From: Oscillospiraceae bacterium
GTDB lineage: Bacteria > Bacillota > Clostridia > Oscillospirales > Acutalibacteraceae
Length of the DNA stretch: 39,558 bases
Direction: 5' to 3'
Assembly (NCBI GenBank): GCA_015066405.1
Contig: SVOM01000014.1
Coordinates: 1-39,558, forward strand
Positions 32,308-39,558 of the stretch are shown here, piece by piece; the stretch's first letter is position 1, and every line of letters starts with the position of its first letter. The position numbers and the translations under genes were made by a program. The notes under the pieces were generated by a model, which was not told the origin of the DNA, ran no database searches, and worked only from the letters and a program-made list of their open reading frames with translations.

Positions 32308-32336
32308 ATTATATAGTACCGTAGCGGCAAATTCAA
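32308..32336 (-). promoter_or_regulatory. Promoter of the acyltransferase operon
   Basis: On the minus strand: TTGAAT (32336-32331), a 17-base spacer and TATAAT (32313-32308). It is divergent from the yhhQ promoter, with only 18 bases between the two -35 boxes. Confidence 0.7.
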
Positions 32337-32354
32337 CCAAATTTTAATATTTAC

Positions 32355-32383
32355 TTGACAAAACGGAAAAATAATAATATTAT
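32355..32383 (+). promoter_or_regulatory. Promoter of the preQ1 riboswitch and yhhQ
   Basis: TTGACA (32355-32360), a 17-base spacer and TATTAT (32378-32383). The expected start falls at about 32389-32390, exactly at the first base of the aptamer stem. Confidence 0.75.
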
Positions 32384-32389
32384 TAATGC

Positions 32390-32467
32390 GACAGTTCGAA
32401 ACCATCCTGTCATTAAACAAAACTATGGGCAAAAGAGCATAAGTGCGCCCATTGGCGCGCTTTTTTT
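32390..32467 (+). promoter_or_regulatory. preQ1-I riboswitch with terminator control
   Basis: P1 is GACAG (32390-32394) with CTGTC (32407-32411). The 12-base loop begins TTC and ends in C, as in preQ1-I aptamers. The A-rich tail ATTAAACAAAAC is followed by ATGG (32425-32428), which can form the pseudoknot with loop CCAT (32402-32405). ATGGGC (32425-32430) can alternatively pair with GCCCAT (32447-32452) and block the terminator. Ligand-bound pseudoknot would therefore free the terminator and switch the gene off. The gene controlled is a queuosine-precursor transporter, which matches the ligand. Confidence 0.8.
32443..32467 (+). terminator. Riboswitch-controlled intrinsic terminator
   Basis: GTGCGCC (32443-32449) pairs with GGCGCGC (32454-32460), one pair being G-U, around CATT, followed by seven T. 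It shares bases with the anti-terminator ATGGGC/GCCCAT. Confidence 0.85.
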
Positions 32468-32494
32468 ATTGCCCCCTTGGAAGAGGGAATATTT

Positions 32495-33199
32495 ATGAAA
32501 AATGAATTATTGCTGATAGGCTCGGTGCTTTTGATTTACGGCACGGTACTGATTGCTTATCGTATTTTCGGCAAAACGGGACTGTATGTTATGACAGCCC
32601 TTTGCACAGTGCTTGCAAATATTGAGGTTTTGATGATAATAAATGGCTTTGGTATGGAGCAAACACTCGGTAACGTTATGTTTGCCTCAACCTATCTTAT
32701 AACCGATATATTGAGCGAAAACGAGGGTAAAAAGTGTGCCTCGCGAGCGGTATGGTTGGGCGTTTTAAGTTCACTTGTGATGCTGGCTTTTTCACAGTAT
32801 TGGCTTTTATATACACCCGCCGCGAGCGATTGGGCAAGCGAGCATATACGGGCGATATTCAGCACAACTCCACGCCTTTTGTTAGCTTCATTTTTAGCGT
32901 ATATTATTTCGCAAAGGTTTGATGTATGGCTTTATCATAAGCTGTGGGATGCTACAACTAAAAAGACAGGGGACAGGGTACGCTTTTTGTGGCTTCGCAA
33001 TAATGCCGCAACGCTTATATCTCAAGTTCTCAATACTGTGATTTTTACCACCGTTGCTTTTGCGGGCTGGTATGATACCAAAACATTGATTTCCATAATG
33101 TTTTCAACCTATGTAATTTACATTTTTACAAGCTTGCTTGATACCCCCGCGATTTATGTTGCCCGTAAACTAAAGCAAAAAGGAAAAATAAATGCGTAA
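32495..33199 (+). CDS. yhhQ: Queuosine precursor transporter (YhhQ/VUT family)
   Basis: 234 residues from ATG 32495, with AGAGGGA upstream. Six membrane helices; the hallmark region STYLITDILSENEGKKCASR of YhhQ transporters is clear, as is LNTVIFTTVAFAGWYD near the end. It imports preQ1/preQ0 for queuosine tRNA modification. The preQ1 riboswitch directly before it gives independent support. It is monocistronic and ends at a strong terminator. Confidence 0.93.
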   Translation: MKNELLLIGSVLLIYGTVLIAYRIFGKTGLYVMTALCTVLANIEVLMIINGFGMEQTLGNVMFASTYLITDILSENEGKKCASRAVWLGVLSSLVMLAFSQYWLLYTPAASDWASEHIRAIFSTTPRLLLASFLAYIISQRFDVWLYHKLWDATTKKTGDRVRFLWLRNNAATLISQVLNTVIFTTVAFAGWYDTKTLISIMFSTYVIYIFTSLLDTPAIYVARKLKQKGKINA

Positions 33200-33201
33200 A
33201 T

Positions 33202-33235
33202 AAAAACTCTCTCCGCTTCGGCGGAGAGAGTTTTT
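33202..33235. terminator. Bidirectional terminator with TTCG tetraloop
   Basis: A 15-bp stem (AAAAACTCTCTCCGC, 33202-33216, with its complement at 33221-33235) encloses TTCG. T runs form in both directions, ending yhhQ and the convergent APH-family gene. Confidence 0.9.
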
Positions 33236-33236
33236 A

Positions 33237-33986
33237 TTATTCGTAATCAACAACATTAGCCCAGGAAAGTAAAAGCTCACGCTCGTGCTCATTTCCTTTA
33301 ACCGACTGTGAAGCGGCAACAATGGGCATCCATTTTTGCACATACTGTTTTGCAGTATCGCTCTTTTTGCAGAAAAGGTTGAGATATTTATCGGCAAGTT
33401 CCTTTTTGCCTTCAAGATTAAATAGAAGATAGGTCCTTGCAACGTCTGCTGCGGCGTTGCCTTGGGTTGCGTGCGCCCAGTCGATAATATAGGGCGTGCC
33501 ATCATTAGTTATAATAATGTTCGATGGGTTAAAATCTCCGTGGCAAACCTTTACGTGCTTAGGCATACCTTCAAGGCGGGTGTGCAATTCATAACGAGTG
33601 GTTGCATCAAGCGTAGTTTCGCTGATTTTGCGGTTCATTTTGTCCTTTAGCTTATTAAGAAGCGGAGCGCGCTTTGAGTGAACCTCCATCTGTAAATCAA
33701 CAAATAATTCGAGGTATTCATCCTCTTTTTCGGGATGCTCCGCCATTAACTGCTCAAGCGTTTTACCATCGATATATTCGAGCACTATACCCCAACTGCC
33801 GTCAATCATTTCAACGTCAAGAAGTTTAGGTACATTAAGTCCCGTTTCTTCAATACGCGCCTGATTAAGTGCTTCGTTAAGGACATCGGATTTTGAAAAA
33901 TCGTTGTTAAAAAGCTTTACTGTTTTGTTGCCTACACGGTAAATTTTCTTTTCTTTTCTAACCTTTATAGTTTCATCAAACTGCAT
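33237..33986 (-). CDS. Aminoglycoside-phosphotransferase/choline-kinase-fold protein
   Basis: 249 residues. The kinase catalytic loop is VCHGDFNPSNIIIT (Asp and Asn) and the metal motif is YIIDWAHATQGN. The N-lobe has KTVKLFN and the hinge region LEYIDGKTLEQL. The fold covers aminoglycoside kinases, choline kinases and many uncharacterised small-molecule kinases; no subfamily-specific motif tells the substrate. AAGGAGG stands before the ATG. It lies 12 bases after adhE, so it may be co-transcribed with it. Antibiotic resistance should not be assumed. Confidence 0.85.
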   Translation of the reverse strand: MQFDETIKVRKEKKIYRVGNKTVKLFNNDFSKSDVLNEALNQARIEETGLNVPKLLDVEMIDGSWGIVLEYIDGKTLEQLMAEHPEKEDEYLELFVDLQMEVHSKRAPLLNKLKDKMNRKISETTLDATTRYELHTRLEGMPKHVKVCHGDFNPSNIIITNDGTPYIIDWAHATQGNAAADVARTYLLFNLEGKKELADKYLNLFCKKSDTAKQYVQKWMPIVAASQSVKGNEHERELLLSWANVVDYE

Positions 33987-33998
33987 ATAGAAGCCTCC

Positions 33999-36617
33999 TT
34001 AAATGTTCTCGTGTTTGCCGTAATAAGCGTTCAAGTACATCTGTTTGATTTCGCTCATTAACGGATAACGTGGGTTCGCGCCTGTGCACTGGTCATCAAA
34101 TGCCTGTTCAACCATTTCATCAAGATTATCAAGGAACACCTTTTCATCAATACCGTAATCTTTGATGGTTTCCTTTATGCCAACTCTTGCCTTTAACTCG
34201 TTGATAGCGGCGATAAGCTTTTCAAGCTTTTCTTCGGCATTTTTACCGCCAAGACCTAAATAGTCGGCAATCTCGGCATAGCGTTCAAGTGTATGGGGGT
34301 GGTCATATTGCGAGAATGTACCCATTTTTACAGGAGTCTCACTTGCATTAAAACGGAGTACCTCTTCAATCATCAAAGCGTTGGCTACACCGTGGGGCAG
34401 ATGGTGGAAAGCACCGAGCTTGTGTGCCATCGAGTGGCAAACACCAAGGAATGCGTTGGCAAAAGCCATACCTGCCATGGTTGCGGCGTTGGCCATTTTT
34501 TCACGCGCTTCAATATCGGTAAGTCCGTTATCGTAGGCGCGGGGGAGATATTTAAAGATGTTTTTGAGAGCTTGCAAGGCTAAGCCATCGGTATAATCGG
34601 TGGCAAGCATTGCCGCGTACGCTTCAAGCGCGTGGGTAACCGCATCTATACCCGATGCTGCGGTAAGACCCTTAGGTGCGCTCATATGGAAATCGGTATC
34701 GATTATAGCCATATTGGGAAGTAATTCGTAATCGGCAAGCGGATATTTAACACCTGTTTTTTCATCGGTTATAACTGCAAAAGGTGTAACCTCACTACCC
34801 GTACCGGCCGATGTCGGAACGGCAATAAAGTACGCTTTTTCACCCATTTTTGGGAAGGTGTATACACGCTTGCGAATATCAATAAAGCGCATTGCCATAT
34901 CCATAAAGTCGGCATCGGGGTGTTCATAAAGCACCCACATAATTTTAGCGGCATCCATAGCAGAGCCACCGCCGAGGGCTATAATGGTATCGGGGCGGAA
35001 GGCCGCCATTTGCTTTGCACCCTCCGTTGCGTTTTTAAGTGTTGGGTCGGGCTGAACATCAAAGAAGGTGGTGTGTGCAATGCCCATTTCATCCAATTTA
35101 TCGGTTATGGGTTTTGTGTATCCGTTTTCATAAAGGAAGGTATCGGTTACTATAAATGCGCGTTTTGCATTTCGAACTGTTTTTAATTCATCAAGTGCTA
35201 CGGGCAAGCAACCCTTTTTAATGTATACCTTTTCGGGAGCGCGGAACCAAAGCATATTTTCCCTTCTTTCTGCAACTGTTTTAATATTGAGCAGGTGTTT
35301 AACACCCACATTTTCCGATACACTGTTGCCACCCCAAGAGCCGCAACCAAGCGTTAAGGACGGTGCTAATTTAAAGTTGTAAAGGTCGCCGATACCACCG
35401 TGTGAGGATGGGGTGTTAACAAGTATGCGGCAGGTTTTCATACGTGCGGCAAACTCTGCTAACTTATCATTTTCGGTAATCTCGTTTATATATATGCTCG
35501 AGGTGTGTCCGTAACCGCCATCTGCTATAAGGTGCTCGGCTTTGGTTAGAGCATCCTCAAAATCTTCCGCCTTGTACATAGCAAGCACAGGGCTTAATTT
35601 CTCGTGTGCAAATTCTTCGGAGAGTTCAACACTTTCAACCTCGCCTATAAGAATTTTGGTGTTTTTTGGAACATCTACACCTGAAAGTTCGGCAATTTTA
35701 ACAGCCGACTGACCAACGATTTTAGCGTTAAGCGCGCCGTTGATAATTATTGTTTTGCGTACCTTTTCGGTTTCTGCATCTGTAAGGAAATAGCAACCGC
35801 GGTTTAAGAATTCCGCCTTTACCGCATCATAAACATCTTTTAGCACGATTACCGACTGCTCGGATGCGCAAATCATACCATTATCAAAGGTTTTAGAGTG
35901 AATAATCGAGTTTACAGCGAGAATTATATCGGCGGTATCATCAATAATTGCGGGGGTGTTGCCTGCGCCTACACCCAGGGCTGGCTTACCGCTCGAATAA
36001 GCGGCCTTTACCATACCGGGACCACCCGTTGCCAAAATTAAATCGGCCTCTTTCATAACGGTGTTGGTCATATCAAGACTTGGCACGTCAATCCAGTCAA
36101 TAATTCCTTCGGGAGCACCCGCGGCCACTGCGGCTTCAAGCACCAATTTTGCCGCGGCAATAGTGCTGTTTTTTGCTCTCGGATGGGGAGAGATGATGAT
36201 GGCATTTCTCGTTTTGAGCGCCAATAAGCACTTAAAAATTGCGGTAGAGGTCGGGTTGGTGGTGGGGATAACCGCCGCAATAACGCCAATCGGCTCGGCG
36301 ATTTTCTTTATACCGTATGCCTTATCTTCTTCAATAACGCCGCAGGTTTTTGTATCCTTATAAGCGTTGTAAATATATTCGGCGGCATAGTTGTTTTTGA
36401 TAACCTTGTCTTCGACTACTCCCATACCCGTTTCGCTGACGGCCTGCTTTGCTAAAGGAATTCTCGCTTTATTTGCGGCAGATGCGGCAGCCAAGAAGAT
36501 TTTGTCAACCTGTTCTTGTGTATAGGTGGCAAATTTTTGCTGTGCCTTTCTTGTACGTGCGATAGCTTCTTCGAGCTTTTCAACACTGTCTACTATTAAA
36601 TAATTTTTGTTTTCCAT
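33999..36617 (-). CDS. adhE: Bifunctional acetaldehyde-CoA/alcohol dehydrogenase
   Basis: 872 residues from ATG 36617 (AGGAGG upstream). The N-terminal aldehyde dehydrogenase domain (1 to about 440) has GVIAAVIPTTNPTSTAIFKC and the catalytic Cys in NGMICASEQSVI. The C-terminal iron alcohol dehydrogenase domain has IALGGGSAMDAAKIMW, TSAGTGSEVTPFAVITDE and the metal-binding His residues in HKLGAFHHLPHGVANAL. It reduces acetyl-CoA via acetaldehyde to ethanol, regenerating NAD+ in fermentation; the protein forms spirosomes. Upstream lie a Rex-type site and a LysR-type palindrome, so redox control is likely. Confidence 0.97.
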   Translation of the reverse strand: MENKNYLIVDSVEKLEEAIARTRKAQQKFATYTQEQVDKIFLAAASAANKARIPLAKQAVSETGMGVVEDKVIKNNYAAEYIYNAYKDTKTCGVIEEDKAYGIKKIAEPIGVIAAVIPTTNPTSTAIFKCLLALKTRNAIIISPHPRAKNSTIAAAKLVLEAAVAAGAPEGIIDWIDVPSLDMTNTVMKEADLILATGGPGMVKAAYSSGKPALGVGAGNTPAIIDDTADIILAVNSIIHSKTFDNGMICASEQSVIVLKDVYDAVKAEFLNRGCYFLTDAETEKVRKTIIINGALNAKIVGQSAVKIAELSGVDVPKNTKILIGEVESVELSEEFAHEKLSPVLAMYKAEDFEDALTKAEHLIADGGYGHTSSIYINEITENDKLAEFAARMKTCRILVNTPSSHGGIGDLYNFKLAPSLTLGCGSWGGNSVSENVGVKHLLNIKTVAERRENMLWFRAPEKVYIKKGCLPVALDELKTVRNAKRAFIVTDTFLYENGYTKPITDKLDEMGIAHTTFFDVQPDPTLKNATEGAKQMAAFRPDTIIALGGGSAMDAAKIMWVLYEHPDADFMDMAMRFIDIRKRVYTFPKMGEKAYFIAVPTSAGTGSEVTPFAVITDEKTGVKYPLADYELLPNMAIIDTDFHMSAPKGLTAASGIDAVTHALEAYAAMLATDYTDGLALQALKNIFKYLPRAYDNGLTDIEAREKMANAATMAGMAFANAFLGVCHSMAHKLGAFHHLPHGVANALMIEEVLRFNASETPVKMGTFSQYDHPHTLERYAEIADYLGLGGKNAEEKLEKLIAAINELKARVGIKETIKDYGIDEKVFLDNLDEMVEQAFDDQCTGANPRYPLMSEIKQMYLNAYYGKHENI

Positions 36618-36655
36618 TAGTATCCTCCTAACAAAAATCATAACTTATTCTTTTG

Positions 36656-36673
36656 TTGTTATTATATTAACAA
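36656..36673. promoter_or_regulatory. Rex-type redox operator upstream of adhE
   Basis: TTGTTATTATATTAACAA fits the Rex consensus TTGTTAA-N4-TTAACAA with one mismatch in 14 defined positions. The minus strand has a -10-like TATAAT (36666-36661) inside it, so a bound Rex would block the adhE promoter at a low NADH/NAD+ ratio. Confidence 0.75.
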
Positions 36674-36710
36674 ACTTTTAAACGGTTTGGAATTCTTAAA
36701 ACGCATAATA

Positions 36711-36734
36711 GGTATTATCAATTTTGATAACACC
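36711..36734. promoter_or_regulatory. 24-bp palindrome upstream of adhE, probable LysR-type site
   Basis: GGTATTATCAA (36711-36721) and TTGATAACACC (36724-36734) are inverted with one mismatch. A near copy of its core lies upstream of the LysR-type regulator (37745-37763), 17 of 19 positions identical. Confidence 0.6.
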
Positions 36735-36746
36735 TTAAATTGTATG

Positions 36747-36775
36747 AAAAAGCCCCGCCGAAAATTCGGCAGGGC
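36747..36775 (-). terminator. Terminator of the LysR-type regulator gene
   Basis: On the minus strand GCCC-T-GCCG and its complement (36752-36775) form a stem with one bulged mismatch, followed by CTTTTTC. It separates the regulator from adhE. Confidence 0.8.
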
Positions 36776-36781
36776 AGAGCA

Positions 36782-37702
36782 TTACAAGTATAGATTTTTA
36801 GCTTCGGTAAGCTTTTCTATAAACCTCTTATCAAGCTCGGTCAGTTTATAACCGTCTTTATAAATCAGTACATCCTTATATATTTTTTTGTTGTCCCAAC
36901 ATTTTTTCTGTATGAGATTATATCGGTCAAGCAAACTTTGTGGGGCAGGAGAAATCCACATAAACGTTTCGGGGTTTTTGGAAAGTATATCGAATTGACT
37001 TGCACGCTCAAAGATGAATATGCGGCGATTTATGTTATCGGGCAATTCTTCCTTAACAACCTTTGCAATCGGCATAGAGGGTACATACGGGTCGGCGTGG
37101 GCAATTTCTATAAAATTTGCCAAATCATCAAATGAAATATTTTCCTTATCTGCCAACGGGTTATCGCGGCTTAAAATGAGCGAGTAGGTAAACTCGGTAA
37201 CAAGCTCATATTTAAAGCCCTTTTCTTCAAGCATTGCCTTAAAATACTTATCGTAGTTTTCGGCATATCTTATTATACCGAGCTTGTAATCATGGTTTAT
37301 CATATTGTGTATGGTGCGTTCGGAATTGGTTTCTTTATAAAAAATTTCGCACGGCTCACACGTAAGCGTTTTAGAAAATTCCGCAAACGCCGAAGAAATA
37401 TAACAAGCGCGGGGCACCGAAATAGTGAATTTTAGCTTCTTGGCAGAGCCGTTTTTATAAAATTTTTCAACCTCATCAATTTGGCCTAAAATTCCCTTGG
37501 CAAAGTTTATAAACTCTTCGCCTTCGTGAGTTAATTCCATTCCCTTTGTGGTGCGGTCAAAAATAGTAATACCAAGGTCGCTTTCAAGCTCTTTTATTGA
37601 ACGGCTGATATTGGGCACGGCAATAAGCAGCTTCTCCGATGCCTTGCCGAGCGAGCCCGACTTTGCAACCTCAATGGCATGCTTTAAATGTAGTAAATTC
37701 AA
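36782..37702 (-). CDS. LysR-family transcriptional regulator
   Basis: About 306 residues using TTG 37702 (MNLLHLKHAIEVAKSGSLGK is the usual beginning of this group), with GGCGGTGA five bases upstream; GTG 37711 is the alternative. The N-terminal winged helix contains GKASEKLLIAVPNISRSIKE and LTHEGEEFINFAKGIL; the C-terminal effector domain is of the LysR_substrate type. It reads toward adhE, and near-identical palindromes precede both genes, so self-regulation and adhE control are likely. The effector is unknown. Confidence 0.88.
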   Translation of the reverse strand: MNLLHLKHAIEVAKSGSLGKASEKLLIAVPNISRSIKELESDLGITIFDRTTKGMELTHEGEEFINFAKGILGQIDEVEKFYKNGSAKKLKFTISVPRACYISSAFAEFSKTLTCEPCEIFYKETNSERTIHNMINHDYKLGIIRYAENYDKYFKAMLEEKGFKYELVTEFTYSLILSRDNPLADKENISFDDLANFIEIAHADPYVPSMPIAKVVKEELPDNINRRIFIFERASQFDILSKNPETFMWISPAPQSLLDRYNLIQKKCWDNKKIYKDVLIYKDGYKLTELDKRFIEKLTEAKNLYL

Positions 37703-37744
37703 AATAATCACCGCCGAAAGTTTTTTCTTATTATATCATTAATT

Positions 37745-37763
37745 GTTATCAAAATCAATAATA
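37745..37763. promoter_or_regulatory. Second copy of the adhE palindrome, upstream of the LysR gene
   Basis: GTTATCAAAATCAATAATA differs at two positions from the adhE-upstream site read on the opposite strand (GTTATCAAAATTGATAATA). It lies 43 bases before the LysR start, a fitting autoregulatory site. The small XRE gene on the other side could share it. Confidence 0.55.
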
Positions 37764-37832
37764 GTGGTATTTCGTTTGGGCGCTATAATAAAATAATTTC
37801 CTTGTAAACTAATAATACAAGGGGGCGGAACA

Positions 37833-38063
37833 ATGAAAACAGAGTTTTCTGATAAATATATTACTTTGGGCTTGAAAATTGCCTATTATCGCAAAAAAGC
37901 AGGATATACACAAGAATATTTTGCAGAGCTTATTGATAAAAGCGTAAACTTTGTCGGACAAGTTGAGGGTACAGGCACTGTTCGCGGTGTTTCACTTGAA
38001 ACACTATTTAAAATGGCAAAGGTAATAAATATTTCCCCCGCAAAACTGTTAGAAGAAGATTAA
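37833..38063 (+). CDS. Small XRE-family helix-turn-helix protein
   Basis: 76 residues, AAGGGGGCGG before the ATG. Nearly all of it is one Cro/C1-type domain: LGLKIAYYRKKAGYTQEYFA, then the recognition helix region KSVNFVGQVEGTGTVRGVSL and a last helix ending LLEED. It has no effector domain. It is divergent from the LysR gene and followed by its own terminator. The target is unknown. Confidence 0.85.
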   Translation: MKTEFSDKYITLGLKIAYYRKKAGYTQEYFAELIDKSVNFVGQVEGTGTVRGVSLETLFKMAKVINISPAKLLEED

Positions 38064-38064
38064 A

Positions 38065-38093
38065 AAACGGCTTGGAATAATTCCAAGCCGTTT
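38065..38093. terminator. Terminator after the XRE gene
   Basis: AAACGGCTTGGAA (38065-38077) pairs perfectly with 38081-38093 around TAA. A T-rich stretch follows on the plus strand, and on the minus strand the stem ends in TTTTTTA, so it may also end the guaA-side transcript. Confidence 0.8.
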
Positions 38094-38207
38094 AGTGTTA
38101 TTTTTATTGTATATCGGACTTATAACGCTTTGCGCCTTAAGGAACCCTCTTGCGGTGCCCGACGTTGCGCTCGCTTGGAGTGCGGTGCACCTGTCGACCG
38201 CGGCGCT
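38094..38207. other. GC-rich intergenic segment of unusual composition
   Basis: From about 38125 to 38206 the sequence is much richer in G+C than any other intergenic stretch here (it contains CTGTCGACCGCGGCGC and GACGTTGCGCTCGCTTGG). No ORF with a ribosome site is seen on either strand. It could be a dispersed repeat or a structured RNA downstream of the GMP synthase gene. Confidence 0.3.
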
Positions 38208-38254
38208 AATAAACACTTCACTTCATCGTCCACTGGACGCGTGAAGTGTTTATT
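38208..38254 (-). terminator. Long hairpin at the end of the GMP synthase gene
   Basis: AATAAACACTTCAC (38208-38221) pairs perfectly with 38241-38254 and encloses a small inner hairpin (GTCC/GGAC). The right arm contains the stop codon. No T tail follows on the minus strand, so it may protect the 3' end rather than terminate by itself. Confidence 0.45.
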
Positions 38255-39251
38255 CCCACTCGATAGTGCCAATCGGCTTGGGTGTTAAGTCGAGTAATAC
38301 TCGATTTATACCTTCAACCTCGTGGGTGATTCTATTGGTTATCTTATGGAGTATTTCGTAGGGAATTTCTTCGATTGTCGCTGTCATAGCGTCGGTGGTG
38401 TTAACCGCGCGGATGATTGCAGGCCAACCTTCGTAGCGGCTTTCATCTTTAACACCTACGCTCTTAATATCGGGAACAGCGATAAAATACTGCCAAACCT
38501 TTTCGGCAAGTCCGCATTTATCGAACTCATCACGCAGTATCGCATCGGCTTCTCGAAGCGCATTGAGGCGGTCGCGCGTGATAGCACCAAGGCATCTTAC
38601 TCCAAGACCTGGACCCGGGAAGGGTTGGCGGTAAACCATAGCGTGCGGAAGGCCTAGTGCCTCGCCTACAACACGTACTTCATCTTTAAAGAGAAGTTTA
38701 ATCGGCTCTACAAGCTGGAACTTGAGGTCCTCGGGAAGACCGCCTACATTGTGGTGAGATTTAACGGCTTTTTTACCCTCTGCTTGCTTGATACTCTCAA
38801 GTATATCGGGGTAAATTGTGCCTTGTGCCAAAAACTCAACACCATCAAGCTTTCTTGCTTCATCAGCAAAAACATTTATAAATTCCGCACCGATAATTTT
38901 TCTCTTTTTTTCGGGCTCGGCAACACCTGCGAGCAAATCAAGAAAACGATCGGTTGCATCAACGTAAATCAAGTTAGCATCAAGCTCTTCGCCGAAAATT
39001 TTAACAACATTTTCGGACTCATCTTTTCTCATAAGGCCGTGGTTAACGTGAACGCATACAAGCTGTTTGCCAATGGCTTTGATAAGAAGTGCAGCAACAA
39101 CCGAGGAGTCAACACCGCCTGAAAGAGCTAATAAAACCTTTTTGTCGCCAACCTGAGCGCGAATTTCTTTTATCTGTTCATCAATGAATGCATCGGCAAG
39201 CGCTTTTGTGGTAATGCGCTCCATTGAATTTGGACGTTTATTATTTTCCAT
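38250..39251 (-). CDS. guaA: GMP synthase ATP-pyrophosphatase subunit, stand-alone (no glutaminase domain)
   Basis: 333 residues. The PP-loop LLALSGGVDSSVVAALL, the VHVNHGLMRKDE strand and the C-terminal dimerisation domain (RQPFPGPGLGVRCLGAIT, ending DLTPKPIGTIEWE) are exact GuaA features. The N-terminal class I glutaminase of normal bacterial GuaA (about 190 residues) is absent: the ATG with GGGAGG upstream begins directly at the ATPase part, and a different gene lies 16 bases upstream. It adenylates and aminates XMP to GMP, and needs ammonia or a separate glutaminase subunit, as in the split archaeal enzyme. Confidence 0.92.
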   Translation of the reverse strand: MENNKRPNSMERITTKALADAFIDEQIKEIRAQVGDKKVLLALSGGVDSSVVAALLIKAIGKQLVCVHVNHGLMRKDESENVVKIFGEELDANLIYVDATDRFLDLLAGVAEPEKKRKIIGAEFINVFADEARKLDGVEFLAQGTIYPDILESIKQAEGKKAVKSHHNVGGLPEDLKFQLVEPIKLLFKDEVRVVGEALGLPHAMVYRQPFPGPGLGVRCLGAITRDRLNALREADAILRDEFDKCGLAEKVWQYFIAVPDIKSVGVKDESRYEGWPAIIRAVNTTDAMTATIEEIPYEILHKITNRITHEVEGINRVLLDLTPKPIGTIEWE

Positions 39252-39267
39252 ATCCTTTTACCTCCCG

Positions 39268-39558
39268 TTAGCAGTTAGTGTAGTTATCAAAGTAACCTTG
39301 AACGAGAACTACGGGTGTTCCCTTATCTCCCGAGCCACTTGTTAGGTCGCAAAGTGAACCAATGAGGTCGGTAAGCTGACGCGGAGTTGTACCCTGAGCC
39401 GCCATATTACCTACGAGTGAAGAGCCATCCTTTGCCTTGATGCTTTCGGAAATAGCTTTTTTGAGTTCATCGCCCGATAAATCTTTAAAATCGTTATCGG
39501 CAAGGTATTTGAGCTTAAGCTCGTTGGGTGTACCGATAAGACCATCGGTAAATGCAGG
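39268..39558 (-). CDS. 3' end of an unrecognised gene (window edge)
   Basis: The last 96 codons of a minus-strand gene are visible, running off the window edge. They encode a soluble segment beginning PAFTDGLIGTPNELKLKYLA and containing NMAAQGTTPRQLTDLIGSLC, and it ends VQGYFDNYTNC. The stop codon is 16 bases before the GMP synthase start, so the two are likely co-transcribed. It does not look like a class I glutaminase (no GxCxG and no terminal HPE motif). I do not recognise the family. Confidence 0.6.
   Translation of the reverse strand, partial: PAFTDGLIGTPNELKLKYLADNDFKDLSGDELKKAISESIKAKDGSSLVGNMAAQGTTPRQLTDLIGSLCDLTSGSGDKGTPVVLVQGYFDNYTNC

Noticed and set aside
33237-33986. Aminoglycoside resistance gene
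   Set aside because: The kinase motifs are general to the APH/choline-kinase fold, no resistance subfamily motif is present and the gene sits after adhE in chromosomal context.
1-39558. CRISPR array or cas genes
   Set aside because: No regularly spaced repeats of CRISPR length and no Cas-like proteins were seen; the repeats at 8230-8291 are only 10 bases and integrase-site-like.
39268-39558. Glutaminase partner subunit of the split GMP synthase
   Set aside because: The visible C-terminal 96 residues lack the catalytic His-Pro-Glu motif and other class I glutaminase features.

Overview
The window looks like the chromosome of a low-to-moderate GC anaerobic Clostridia member, probably a gut Oscillospirales/Ruminococcaceae-type organism. 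The evidence is Gram-positive style ribosome-binding sites, a Rex-type operator before a fermentative adhE, a preQ1 riboswitch before a queuosine-precursor transporter, SdpR/SdpI-like genes, KtrAB and a B. subtilis-style repertoire. The taxonomic placement is inference.

Region 1 (1 to about 8,400) is the end of an integrative element sitting against a tRNA-Arg(CCU) gene. It carries an amidoligase and class II glutamine amidotransferase pair, a short serine recombinase with a res-like repeat cluster before it, two tiny membrane ORFs, and an XRE repressor divergent from a helicase-like gene, an excisionase and a tyrosine integrase. Between the integrase and the tRNA lies a two-gene, AT-rich cargo: a DEDD 3'-5' exonuclease overlapping a two-helix membrane protein with a PLD-like C-terminal domain. 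This is the best candidate in the window for an undescribed (possibly anti-phage) system. No second att copy is visible, so the other end of the element lies outside the window. A degenerate tRNA-Arg copy lies next to the intact tRNA.

Region 2 (8,602 to 11,368) is ordinary chromosome: a deacetylase-like protein, rlmD and maf.

Region 3 (11,561 to 21,571) is a compact 10-kb phage head and lysis module between maf and ung: small terminase, large terminase with an in-frame TGA, a small membrane protein, scaffold-like protein, capsid with an Ig-like C-terminus, portal, connector-like protein, a beta-propeller-like stabilization protein, a GHL10 lipoprotein, an accessory lysis protein, holin and amidase. 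Integrase, repressor, replication and tail-length genes are absent. It is either a decayed prophage or a domesticated particle-forming cluster.

Region 4 (21,607 to 39,558) is chromosomal: ung, a CapA-like lipoprotein, nagBA, a ktrB-ktrA-ECF S-component operon, sdpR-sdpI, a four-gene membrane/cell-surface operon (acyltransferase, NERD protein, O-acetyltransferase, DUF2809), preQ1-controlled yhhQ, an APH-family kinase, adhE with Rex and LysR-type operators, the LysR regulator, a small XRE protein, a stand-alone GMP synthase ATP-pyrophosphatase subunit and a partial unknown gene. All positions and motifs were read by eye; no homology search was run.
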